A program made the translations under genes and the position numbers. Under the pieces are notes generated by a model that had not been told where the DNA came from, did not search any database, and saw only the letters and a program-made list of their open reading frames with translations. Positions 1 to 5,995 of a stretch of DNA of 5,995 nt are shown one piece after another. Positions within the stretch are counted from its first letter, which is position 1. Each line of letters opens with the position of its first letter. This DNA comes from Chloroflexota bacterium (GTDB lineage: Bacteria > Chloroflexota > Anaerolineae > J102): the NCBI GenBank assembly GCA_013152695.1, contig JAADFV010000224.1:1-5995 (forward strand), written 5' to 3'.

Positions 1-1
1 A

Positions 2-403
2 CTCCTGGCGAAGCATCCACACTTGCTGCAGGACGGAAGAGAGAATTGTGTGGATATTGGTATTCTCTCCGGGATTGAGGTCGATTCCGATATCGCTGTT
101 ATCAGGGACGCGCAGCATAAGACCCTGATCGAGATTGCCAGAACGCGTCTGCACAATGCAAAGGATGTTTCTGTGCACGTGCCGCTCTTAATTGCCGATC
201 TGAGCGAGCATCGCATCGATTCCGTTGCCATCGCTCCTCAAGCCGCATCGTCGCTCTTGCTGGTCCTGGGGCATCGTGAGGCAGAGGGGCGGGCGACACT
301 GACGCTATCCGGAAACGGAGAAGGTGTGCGCTGGCAGGCCGGCGCCGCTTTTCTGCAACACTTGGTAGAAAAACTGGAAGAACCTCTGCAACTATTGGAA
401 TGA
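2..403 (+). CDS. C-terminal part of an unidentified protein (5' end outside window)
   Basis: The frame is open from the window edge (codons begin at base 2) to a TGA at 401-403, giving 133 residues. A TTG at 23 could be read as a start, but the frame stays open upstream and no Shine-Dalgarno precedes it, so this is most likely the end of a longer gene. The fragment mixes hydrophobic beta-like stretches (IADLSEHRIDSVAIAP, SSLLLVLG) with a final amphipathic segment ending in HLVEKLEEPLQLLE. There is no signal peptide, membrane segment or catalytic motif that I recognise. The strand and helix pattern is loosely like a small sensory or ligand-binding domain, but that is only an impression. It lies on the same strand as the sugar operon and ends 34 nt before a strong promoter, so it is probably a separate transcription unit. 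The reading frame is fairly secure; the function is unknown. Confidence 0.6.
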   Translation, partial: LLAKHPHLLQDGRENCVDIGILSGIEVDSDIAVIRDAQHKTLIEIARTRLHNAKDVSVHVPLLIADLSEHRIDSVAIAPQAASSLLLVLGHREAEGRATLTLSGNGEGVRWQAGAAFLQHLVEKLEEPLQLLE

Positions 404-413
404 GTGCAAAAAC

Positions 414-433
414 TCTTTCGATTTCTTTCGAAA
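414..433. repeat. Tandem 8-bp repeat TCTTTCGA with 10-nt period, possible operator
   Basis: TCTTTCGA occurs at 414-421 and again at 424-431, exactly one helical turn apart. The second copy is part of the palindrome TTTCGAAA (426-433). The element lies just upstream of the -35 box at 438, where a repressor or activator could contact polymerase. DeoR-family regulators often bind repeated half-sites near their own promoter. Binding here is inferred from position and periodicity only. Confidence 0.35.
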
Positions 434-437
434 CTGC

Positions 438-466
438 TTGACAACGAAGGTTATCTACTGTAAAAT
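438..466 (+). promoter_or_regulatory. Sigma-70-type promoter for the regulator gene and probably the operon
   Basis: A perfect -35 box TTGACA (438-443) is followed by a 17-nt spacer and a -10 box TAAAAT (461-466, five of six consensus bases). Transcription would start near 472-474, leaving a leader of about 98 nt before the GTG at 571. This is the best promoter match in the window. It stands in the gap between the unknown gene and the DeoR regulator, and no clear terminator separates it from the transporter genes, so it may drive the whole operon. Confidence 0.75.
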
Positions 467-492
467 GACTTACGAATCAGACTTTGGCAGGC

Positions 493-517
493 GTTAAGGC
501 CTGTTGTCTAGCTTAAC
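493..517. repeat. Inverted repeat GTTAAG / CTTAAC in the leader, possible operator
   Basis: GTTAAG (493-498) and its reverse complement CTTAAC (512-517) are separated by 13 nt, so the half-sites are centred 19 nt apart, close to two helical turns. The dyad begins roughly 20 nt after the predicted transcription start, a position where a bound repressor would block initiation or clearance. It could also form an RNA hairpin with 6-bp arms, though with an AT-rich stem. Autoregulation by the adjacent DeoR protein is an inference. Confidence 0.35.
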
Positions 518-528
518 ACTATTCTGCT

Positions 529-544
529 GCCCGCTCACCCGGGC
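529..544 (+). repeat. Small GC-rich hairpin in the leader
   Basis: GCCCG (529-533) can pair with CGGGC (540-544) across a 6-nt loop. No run of T follows, so it does not look like an intrinsic terminator. It would add structure to the regulator's mRNA leader. A 5-bp stem can arise by chance. Confidence 0.25.
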
Positions 545-558
545 ACCCATGCTGCTGT

Positions 559-571
559 CGAGGCCACCTCG
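559..571 (+). promoter_or_regulatory. Hairpin covering the ribosome binding site of the DeoR regulator
   Basis: CGAGG (559-563) and CCTCG (567-571) are perfect reverse complements around a 3-nt loop. The left arm contains the only Shine-Dalgarno candidate, GAGG at 560-563, seven bases before the GTG. The right arm includes the first base of that start codon. If it forms in the mRNA, this hairpin would reduce translation of the regulator. The complementarity is seen directly; a regulatory effect is inferred. Confidence 0.35.
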
Positions 572-1341
572 TGGGTAAGGAACACCGTCTTTCCGAACGT
601 AGACAGGCTATTTTGTCCGCCATAGAAGAGGCAGGACAGCTTTCGGTTGCTGAATTGAGTGCGCGTTTTGATGTATCGGAGGTGACGATTCGGGCTGATT
701 TACGGGCGTTGAGTGAGCAGGGGGTCTTGTTGCGGACAAGGGGTGGGGCGTTGGCAACAAATACGTTACCGGAGCTTTCCTTCGATGTGCGCCAGCAGCA
801 ATATGCCGAGCAAAAATCTCGTATTGGCATGGCGGCAGCACGCCTGGTGCATGATGGCGATACGATTGCTGTTGATGCCAGTACCACGGCCCAGGCTCTT
901 CTTCCCCACATCCGTCATTTATCCGAGCTTACTGTGATCACGAATAGCTTGAAGGTAGGGATGAATTTGCTCAGTGCTCCGCACATCCATGTCATTTTGC
1001 CCGGAGGAAGCTTACGCCGCGAGTCTATCTCGTTGGTAGGCCAGGCTGGTTGTGATTTGATTCAAAACATCCACATTCGTATTGGATTTTTCGGAGCCCG
1101 TGGGCTCTCTCTGGCAGAAGGTTTGACCGATGTCAATCTGGAGGAGGTAAAGACGAAGCAATCCTTGGTGGAGCGATGCCAGCGTATTGTGGCCATGGTG
1201 GATGCCCGCAAGTGGGGGCAAATCGCAACGGCCACATTCGCAAAATGGGAGCAAGTTGATACCGTCATCACTGATGTTAACGCCCCTTTGGACATGGTGG
1301 AGGCAATCCGTGAGAAAGGTGTCGAAGTGATATTGGTTTGA
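571..1341 (+). CDS. DeoR/GlpR-family transcriptional regulator, probable repressor of the sugar operon
   Basis: This 256-residue protein has the normal length and two-part layout of the DeoR family. An N-terminal winged helix-turn-helix spans about residues 7-61, with the helix-turn-helix near 24-45 (LSVAELSARFDVSEVTIRAD) and the usual wing ending RTRGGAL. The C-terminal effector domain shows VDASTTAQAL (101-110), then VITNSLKV, ILPGGSLR and FFGARGLS. These domains usually sense phosphorylated sugars, and the protein would act as a cytoplasmic DNA-binding repressor. The GTG at 571 is chosen because the DeoR N-terminus begins right there, GAGG lies seven bases upstream, and the frame has no in-frame ATG before its upstream stop at 514-516. 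The gene sits directly before a transporter of rhamnose type, matching the DeoR-type RhaR of Rhizobium leguminosarum; it is not related to the AraC-type RhaR of E. coli. The family call is firm and the rhamnose link is inferred from the neighbours. Confidence 0.93.
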   Translation: MGKEHRLSERRQAILSAIEEAGQLSVAELSARFDVSEVTIRADLRALSEQGVLLRTRGGALATNTLPELSFDVRQQQYAEQKSRIGMAAARLVHDGDTIAVDASTTAQALLPHIRHLSELTVITNSLKVGMNLLSAPHIHVILPGGSLRRESISLVGQAGCDLIQNIHIRIGFFGARGLSLAEGLTDVNLEEVKTKQSLVERCQRIVAMVDARKWGQIATATFAKWEQVDTVITDVNAPLDMVEAIREKGVEVILV

Positions 1342-1355
1342 GAGGAAACGAAAAA

Positions 1356-1445
1356 ATGAAAATTGACATAACTATGTCTTGTTTATCGATAAAGCACCAC
1401 TTTTATGCAAACTACAAGAATCTCGGCTATGCCGGGGTAGGTTAA
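1356..1445 (+). CDS. Possible 29-residue small protein or leader peptide coupled to the ATPase gene
   Basis: An ATG at 1356 is preceded by GAGGA (1342-1346) with a 9-nt spacer, a good ribosome binding site. The frame runs 29 codons to a TAA at 1443-1445 that overlaps the ATPase ATG by one base (TAATG), an arrangement typical of translational coupling. The peptide begins [17 protein letters not shown] and ends LGYAGVG. It is slightly basic and rich in Tyr, Lys and His, with no signal peptide or membrane helix and no family I recognise. It fills almost the whole gap between the regulator and the ATPase. Against a real gene, the same stretch holds two dyads that look like regulatory DNA, and a 29-codon frame can occur by chance. 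It could be a leader peptide that delivers ribosomes to the next start. Confidence 0.35.
   Translation: MKIDITMSCLSIKHHFYANYKNLGYAGVG
1363..1393. promoter_or_regulatory. Possible internal promoter with two adjacent operator-like dyads
   Basis: A perfect TTGACA lies at 1363-1368. The best -10 candidate, GATAAA (1388-1393), is 19 nt away, which is longer than ideal, so the promoter is uncertain. Overlapping the -35 is a dyad GACATA-AC-TATGTC (1365-1378). Four bases beyond its end starts a perfect 12-bp palindrome, TTTATCGATAAA (1382-1393), that would cover the -10. The two centres are 16 nt apart. Such a block between the regulator and the transporter genes suggests separate control of transport, possibly by the DeoR protein or another factor. 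Confidence 0.4.
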
Positions 1446-2965
1446 TGGCTATGGAAAAAACACCCATCATCGAAATGAAGCATATCTCCAAGCGCTTCGA
1501 TGCCACACAAGCGCTGGACGATGTGTCTTTCACTCTGTACCCCGGCGAAGTTCATGCCCTGATCGGGGAGAACGGCGCCGGAAAATCAACTTTGATTAAA
1601 ATCCTTACCGGAATTTACCAACCCGATCAGGGAGAAGTCTTATTGGAGGGGAAGCCGATCCGTGTAGGCAATTCTCAAGATGCCCAGGGCTATGGTATTG
1701 CCGCCATTTATCAGGAGCCGATGGTGTTCCCCGACCTGAACGTGGCCGAGAATATTTTCATCAGCCACCGTGATTTTGGTCCCATTGTCAGGTGGAAGCA
1801 GATGTATGTGGAGGCGGAGGCCATTCTCAAAAAGCTGGATATCCGCCTCGATGTGCGGCAGCCCGCACGAGGCTTGACCCTGGCGGCACAGCAGGCGGTA
1901 GAGATCGCCAAAGCCATTTCTCTGGATGCGCGAGTGTTGATTATGGACGAGCCCACAGCCTCGCTCTCGGCGCACGAGGTGCAGCAGTTATTCAAGCTGG
2001 TGGATACACTGCGTGATCGGGGCGTGGCGATCTTGTTCATTGGCCATCGTTTGGAAGAGGTGTTTAGAATTGCCGATCGGATCACGGTATTGCGTGATGG
2101 TAAGTGGATATCGACTCGGCCACGAGCAGAGGTGACGACGGATGAGGTGATCCGGGAGATGGTCGGGCGGGAGATCGAGGATTTCTTTGTGAAAACGACG
2201 GCAGAGCAGGGTGATATTGTCGTTTCTGTGCGTAATTTGGGCAAAGAAGGAATTTTCTCCGGGATCAGTTTCGATGTTCATCAGGGTGAGGTTCTTGGTT
2301 TTGCTGGGTTGGTGGGGTCCCGGCGGACTGATGTGGGCCTGGCGCTTTTCGGGATCGAGCCTGCTGATAGCGGACAGATATTTCTAGAGGGTCAGGAACT
2401 GAAGATCAACTCTCCGGAAGATGCTTTGCACAGGGGCATTGCTTACATGAGCGAGGACCGGCGACAACTTGGTTTGGTGATGCCGATGTCGATCGCCACC
2501 AATATTTCCTTGCCTACCTTACACCGTTATTTGAACTCTCTGGGTTTGGTCAAACGTCGCGAGGAGAATCTTACGGCGGAGAAGTTCCGTGAGCAATTAT
2601 CGATCCGCACACCGTCGGTAGAGTGGCCTGTAGAGAAGCTCTCGGGTGGCAATCAGCAGAAGGTGATGTTGAGTAAATGGCTCAATGCTCATCCCAAACT
2701 GCTCATTCTGGATGAACCGACACGTGGTATCGATGTGGGTGCCAAGGCAGACGTCCATCGCCTGGTGGATGATCTGGCCGACCAGGGCCTGGCGATTATC
2801 GTGATTTCATCGGATTTGCCCGAGGTTCTCGCCATGAGCGATCGTATTTTGGTAATGCGTGAGGGCCGCCAGATGGGTATTTACTCACGCGAGGAGGCTA
2901 CTCAGGAGGTAATTATGACCGCTGCCATGGGACAGAATCAACGAATTGTGGAGGAACAACCGTGA
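1445..2965 (+). CDS. rhaT: CUT2-family sugar ABC importer, fused double ATP-binding protein (RhaT-like)
   Basis: This 506-residue cytoplasmic ATPase has two ABC domains in one chain, as in RbsA, MglA and rhizobial RhaT (unrelated to the E. coli rhamnose symporter RhaT). Domain 1 has Walker [10 protein letters not shown] (41-49), Q-loop Gln90, a degenerate signature LTLAAQQ (144-150), Walker B with Asp168-Glu169 and H-loop His201. Domain 2 has a degenerate Walker [10 protein letters not shown] (288-296) lacking the GKS/T core, an intact signature LSGGNQQ (399-405) and Walker B with Asp423-Glu424. The complementary degeneracy is usual for this family and leaves one composite catalytic site. The frame extends back to a TTG at 1379, but similarity begins after the ATG at 1445 or 1451. 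The GGGGTAGG at 1434-1441 suits 1451 best, while TAATG coupling favours 1445; the two differ by two residues. It overlaps the next gene by 4 nt. The type is certain; rhamnose specificity is from context. Confidence 0.9.
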   Translation: MAMEKTPIIEMKHISKRFDATQALDDVSFTLYPGEVHALIGENGAGKSTLIKILTGIYQPDQGEVLLEGKPIRVGNSQDAQGYGIAAIYQEPMVFPDLNVAENIFISHRDFGPIVRWKQMYVEAEAILKKLDIRLDVRQPARGLTLAAQQAVEIAKAISLDARVLIMDEPTASLSAHEVQQLFKLVDTLRDRGVAILFIGHRLEEVFRIADRITVLRDGKWISTRPRAEVTTDEVIREMVGREIEDFFVKTTAEQGDIVVSVRNLGKEGIFSGISFDVHQGEVLGFAGLVGSRRTDVGLALFGIEPADSGQIFLEGQELKINSPEDALHRGIAYMSEDRRQLGLVMPMSIATNISLPTLHRYLNSLGLVKRREENLTAEKFREQLSIRTPSVEWPVEKLSGGNQQKVMLSKWLNAHPKLLILDEPTRGIDVGAKADVHRLVDDLADQGLAIIVISSDLPEVLAMSDRILVMREGRQMGIYSREEATQEVIMTAAMGQNQRIVEEQP

Positions 2966-4032
2966 AAGCACTCATGCGTCGTGTGCAACCAGAGCAACTG
3001 CGAGAGCTGGTTCTTCTGCTCTTGATTTTGCTGATGATGTTCTTTTTCAGTACGCAAATTCAGCGCTATTTTAGCCCCCGCTTTTTCAATCGTATTTCGA
3101 CCAGTGTAGCCATCATCGCCGTGATCGCGGTCGGGCAGACTTTAGTGGTCCTGACCTCGAACATCGATCTTTCTGTAGGGTCAATCGTAGGATTTACTGC
3201 TTATTTTGGTGGGCAGTTACTGGCACATCACAATGATATGGCGCCTTTGGCTGTGGTGCTTGTTGCCGTGGGGATGGGGGCGATTATGGGGCTGGTCAAT
3301 GGCTGGTTGGTGGCCTATGGAGGGGTACCTTCGATTATCGTCACCCTGGGTACGCTGGCCATCTACCGCTCCCTTCTTGTGCAGTTTTCGGGGGCACAAA
3401 CGGTCTTGACGAGTTCGTTGCCGGAGTGGATTTTGGAACTTCCACGCAAAAATATCCTCAGTGTGGGCGATATGGATTTACGGTACATGGTCGGTTTGGC
3501 CCTGGCCGTCGTTATTTTGTTTCATTTTATCCTCAAATACACTTCCTATGGTCGCCGGCTTTACGCTATTGGCTCGAATTCTGAAGCGGCCAAGATTGCC
3601 GGTTTTGCTTCGCAACGGATTATTTTTACGGCCTTTTTACTGTCCGGGGCCCTGGCGGGCTTGGCCGGGTTCATGTTCCTCGCCCGTTTCGGCAACATCA
3701 CGGTCGTGGCCGGCCTTGGCTTGGAGTTGCAGTCGGTAGCAGCCGTGGTGGTAGGTGGTGTGAATATCTTCGGCGGTTCAGGAACGATGATCGGAGCGCT
3801 GTTGGGCGCCATCCTTATCAATGTCTTGGAACAAAGCCTTATTCGTTGGCTATCAATCAGCGAGTTTTGGCGCGACTTTTTGCTAGGCTTTTTGATTCTC
3901 CTGGCCGTTGCCACCGACACCATCGTTATGAATCGTCTGCGAAATCTATGGGCGCGAAGTGAATTGCAGTTGGCAGAAGGGGCTGTCGTTGCCCGTGCCG
4001 CAAATAAACCGGAGGAAACTGACCATGTCTAA
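2962..4032 (+). CDS. rhaP: CUT2-family sugar ABC transporter permease (RhaP-like)
   Basis: This 356-residue inner-membrane protein belongs to the RbsC/MglC type (BPD_transp_2). A first hydrophobic helix spans about residues 16-30, and most of the rest is membrane helices. The family signature NIDLSVGS (67-74, with Asp69) is present, followed by [23 protein letters not shown] cytoplasmic coupling loop that contacts the ATPase lies near 201-215 ([15 protein letters not shown]), and the [13 protein letters not shown] motif follows. The C-terminal hydrophilic tail of about 25 residues is longer than strictly needed. The GTG at 2962 overlaps the ATPase stop (GTGA) and has GGAGG at 2950-2954, seven bases upstream; an ATG at 2974 is a poorer choice. 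It would pair with the next permease to form the channel. The family is firm. The subunit name comes from order and resemblance to rhizobial RhaP. Confidence 0.88.
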   Translation: MKALMRRVQPEQLRELVLLLLILLMMFFFSTQIQRYFSPRFFNRISTSVAIIAVIAVGQTLVVLTSNIDLSVGSIVGFTAYFGGQLLAHHNDMAPLAVVLVAVGMGAIMGLVNGWLVAYGGVPSIIVTLGTLAIYRSLLVQFSGAQTVLTSSLPEWILELPRKNILSVGDMDLRYMVGLALAVVILFHFILKYTSYGRRLYAIGSNSEAAKIAGFASQRIIFTAFLLSGALAGLAGFMFLARFGNITVVAGLGLELQSVAAVVVGGVNIFGGSGTMIGALLGAILINVLEQSLIRWLSISEFWRDFLLGFLILLAVATDTIVMNRLRNLWARSELQLAEGAVVARAANKPEETDHV

Positions 4033-5020
4033 GATGCTTCAACGTCTCAAAAGCTGGGAAGGTTTTCTAGTCATTGTCTTCATCGGTACAGTTGTTCTCA
4101 ACAGCTCCTTAGCTCCCGAATATCTACAGGTAAGCAATTGGATCAATCTCTTCCAGTTGTCCATCGAGAAAATTATCGTGGCACTGGCCATGACATTTGT
4201 CATCATCAATGCCGAGATCGACCTCTCGGTGGCTTCGATTATGGGGCTAACGGCAGGTGTTGTCGCCTGGATGTATCACGGTGGATCGCCGTTTGCTTTA
4301 GCCTTGGTGGTGGCATTGGGCATGGGCGTGATCGCCGGTCTTTTCAATGGATTTTGGATTGCTCATGTGGGATTGCCTTCGCTGGTGGTGACGCTGGCGA
4401 CGATGATCATGTATCGGGGGGGAGCACGCATCCTTTTGGAAGATAAGTCGTACGGGAATTTCCCGGAATGGTTCGATCATTTGGGACAGGATGCGCTGGT
4501 AGGACCTTTGCCTTTGTCCTTGATCCTTTTCTTCCTCCTGGCCATTCTCGCCATTATCGTTCTGCAATATTCAGGTTTTGGCCGTCATGTTTATGTCATC
4601 GGCAACAATAAGGATGTCGCCCAGTATTCGGGTGTGAAAGTGCGCCGGGTGAAGATGATTCTATTCACGCTATCCGGCGCCGCGGCAGGCCTGGCAGGGA
4701 TTCTCTTTGCTGCGGCGCGGTTGGGGGCAGTGCGAGGTGATACGGCCAGCGGTTTCGAGCTCGATATCATCACCATGGTTTTGCTGGGTGGTGTCAGCAT
4801 TTTTGGTGGCTCCGGCTCTGTTTATGGTGTTTTACTGTCTATTTTGATCATTCTCAATCTTCGTAACGGCATGTCTCTGATGAACCTGACCGGACATCTA
4901 CAAACGGGTGTGGTAGGCATTCTCTTGATTCTGTCTGTCTTGCTCCCCAATTTTGCTAACCGTGTGCAGGTTTTCTGGAGCCGTCGTCGTTACCAACAAC
5001 TTCGCGAAAGGGCGAATTAG
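4025..5020 (+). CDS. rhaQ: CUT2-family sugar ABC transporter permease (RhaQ-like)
   Basis: This 331-residue polytopic membrane protein is paralogous to the preceding permease. It carries EIDLSVAS (64-71, with Asp66), [22 protein letters not shown], the coupling loop [16 protein letters not shown] (about 190-205) and [13 protein letters not shown]. Near the C-terminus [20 protein letters not shown] resembles the second permease of rhamnose and AI-2-type importers, and it ends in a basic cytoplasmic tail rich in Arg. The ATG at 4025 is chosen over the upstream TTG at 3959 because GGAGG (4011-4015) sits nine bases before it and the permease fold starts here. It overlaps the previous gene by 8 nt, so the two permeases should be made in matched amounts as a heterodimer. 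The family is firm. The exact sugar is inferred from the adjacent binding protein. Confidence 0.88.
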   Translation: MSKMLQRLKSWEGFLVIVFIGTVVLNSSLAPEYLQVSNWINLFQLSIEKIIVALAMTFVIINAEIDLSVASIMGLTAGVVAWMYHGGSPFALALVVALGMGVIAGLFNGFWIAHVGLPSLVVTLATMIMYRGGARILLEDKSYGNFPEWFDHLGQDALVGPLPLSLILFFLLAILAIIVLQYSGFGRHVYVIGNNKDVAQYSGVKVRRVKMILFTLSGAAAGLAGILFAAARLGAVRGDTASGFELDIITMVLLGGVSIFGGSGSVYGVLLSILIILNLRNGMSLMNLTGHLQTGVVGILLILSVLLPNFANRVQVFWSRRRYQQLRERAN

Positions 5021-5123
5021 CCAAGGAGGTGCTATCCCAAACACACACAGCTTATCGAATTTTCTCAACTATGTTCCACTCTTATTCCCTTTTTCCCACT
5101 TAAGGCATCCAAGGAGGATTCAA
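5021..5123. other. Gap before the binding-protein gene with an orphan Shine-Dalgarno and a 9-bp repeat
   Basis: The permease stop is followed at once by AAGGAGGT (5023-5030), a near-perfect Shine-Dalgarno with no ATG, GTG or TTG at a usable distance. CCAAGGAGG occurs at 5021-5029 and again at 5109-5117, the second copy serving the binding-protein gene. Between them lies AC-rich, then pyrimidine-rich sequence. I see no convincing terminator hairpin or promoter (TATGTT at 5070-5075 lacks a good -35). The gap breaks the otherwise overlapping gene series and may let the binding protein be expressed differently. Confidence 0.5.
5111..5118 (+). promoter_or_regulatory. Strong ribosome binding site of the binding-protein gene
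   Basis: AAGGAGGA is strongly complementary to the 16S rRNA tail and lies five bases before the GTG at 5124. It fixes that GTG as the start, which is then followed by a typical lipoprotein signal peptide ([12 protein letters not shown]). Its strength fits the high level usually needed for a binding protein. Confidence 0.8.

Positions 5124-5995
<872 letters not shown>

Noticed and set aside
402..418. GAGT/ACTC hairpin followed by TTT after the first gene, as a terminator
   Set aside because: Only a 4-bp AT-mixed stem and three T residues; far too weak.
549..578. Nine-codon frame (ATG 549) overlapping the regulator start
   Set aside because: It has no ribosome binding site and is very short; chance occurrence is likely.
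1379..1444. Extended start (TTG 1379) adding 22 residues to the ATPase
   Set aside because: No ribosome binding site precedes it, the added residues do not look like an ABC N-terminus, and 1445/1451 have both a suitable site and normal family length.
1711..2244. Long minus-strand open frame opposite the ATPase gene
   Set aside because: It is antisense to a clearly conserved coding sequence, is rich in Ser, Arg and Thr as antisense frames are, and has no family motif.
5029..5103. 24-codon frame starting with GTG right at the orphan Shine-Dalgarno
   Set aside because: The GTG lies inside the Shine-Dalgarno itself, so it cannot be used by it, and the later in-frame ATG at 5071 has no ribosome site.

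Overview
The window carries most of a sugar-uptake operon on the + strand. From left to right it holds the 3' end of an unidentified gene, a DeoR-family repressor, and a complete CUT2-type ABC importer core: a fused double ATPase and two membrane permeases. The start of a lipoprotein sugar-binding subunit follows and runs off the right edge. The binding protein and the pairing of the two permeases resemble the L-rhamnose ABC system described in Rhizobium leguminosarum (a DeoR-type RhaR plus RhaS, RhaT, RhaP and RhaQ). L-rhamnose, or a closely related deoxysugar, is therefore the best substrate guess. This rests on recalled family motifs; no search was run.

The organism looks like a bacterium of the phylum Chloroflexota (an Anaerolineae- or Caldilinea-like lineage). 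The main clue is the long Ala/Pro/Thr/Glu linker directly after the lipobox cysteine of the binding protein, which is common in secreted lipoproteins of that phylum. Strong Shine-Dalgarno sequences, frequent GTG starts and moderate GC content fit but do not prove this.

Layout: 2-403 is the C-terminal part of an unknown protein. 404-570 is the main control region, with a near-consensus promoter (TTGACA, 17-nt spacer, TAAAAT), repeats around it that could be operators, and a leader with several small inverted repeats, one covering the Shine-Dalgarno of the regulator. 571-1341 is the DeoR-type regulator. 1342-1444 is a second control-like gap with two adjacent dyads (1365-1378 and 1382-1393) and an overlapping 29-codon reading frame whose stop overlaps the ATPase start. 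1445-5020 encodes ATPase, permease and permease, with gene overlaps of 4 and 8 nt that indicate translational coupling. 5021-5123 is a gap with an orphan Shine-Dalgarno. 5124-5995 is the partial binding protein.

Working together, the lipoprotein would capture the sugar outside the membrane, the two permeases would form the channel and the double ATPase would drive import. The DeoR protein would repress until a sugar-derived effector, typically a phosphorylated intermediate, releases it. Catabolic genes (kinase, isomerase, aldolase, mutarotase) would be expected outside the window. The genes are of a known type. The parts deserving a second look are the three intergenic regions.
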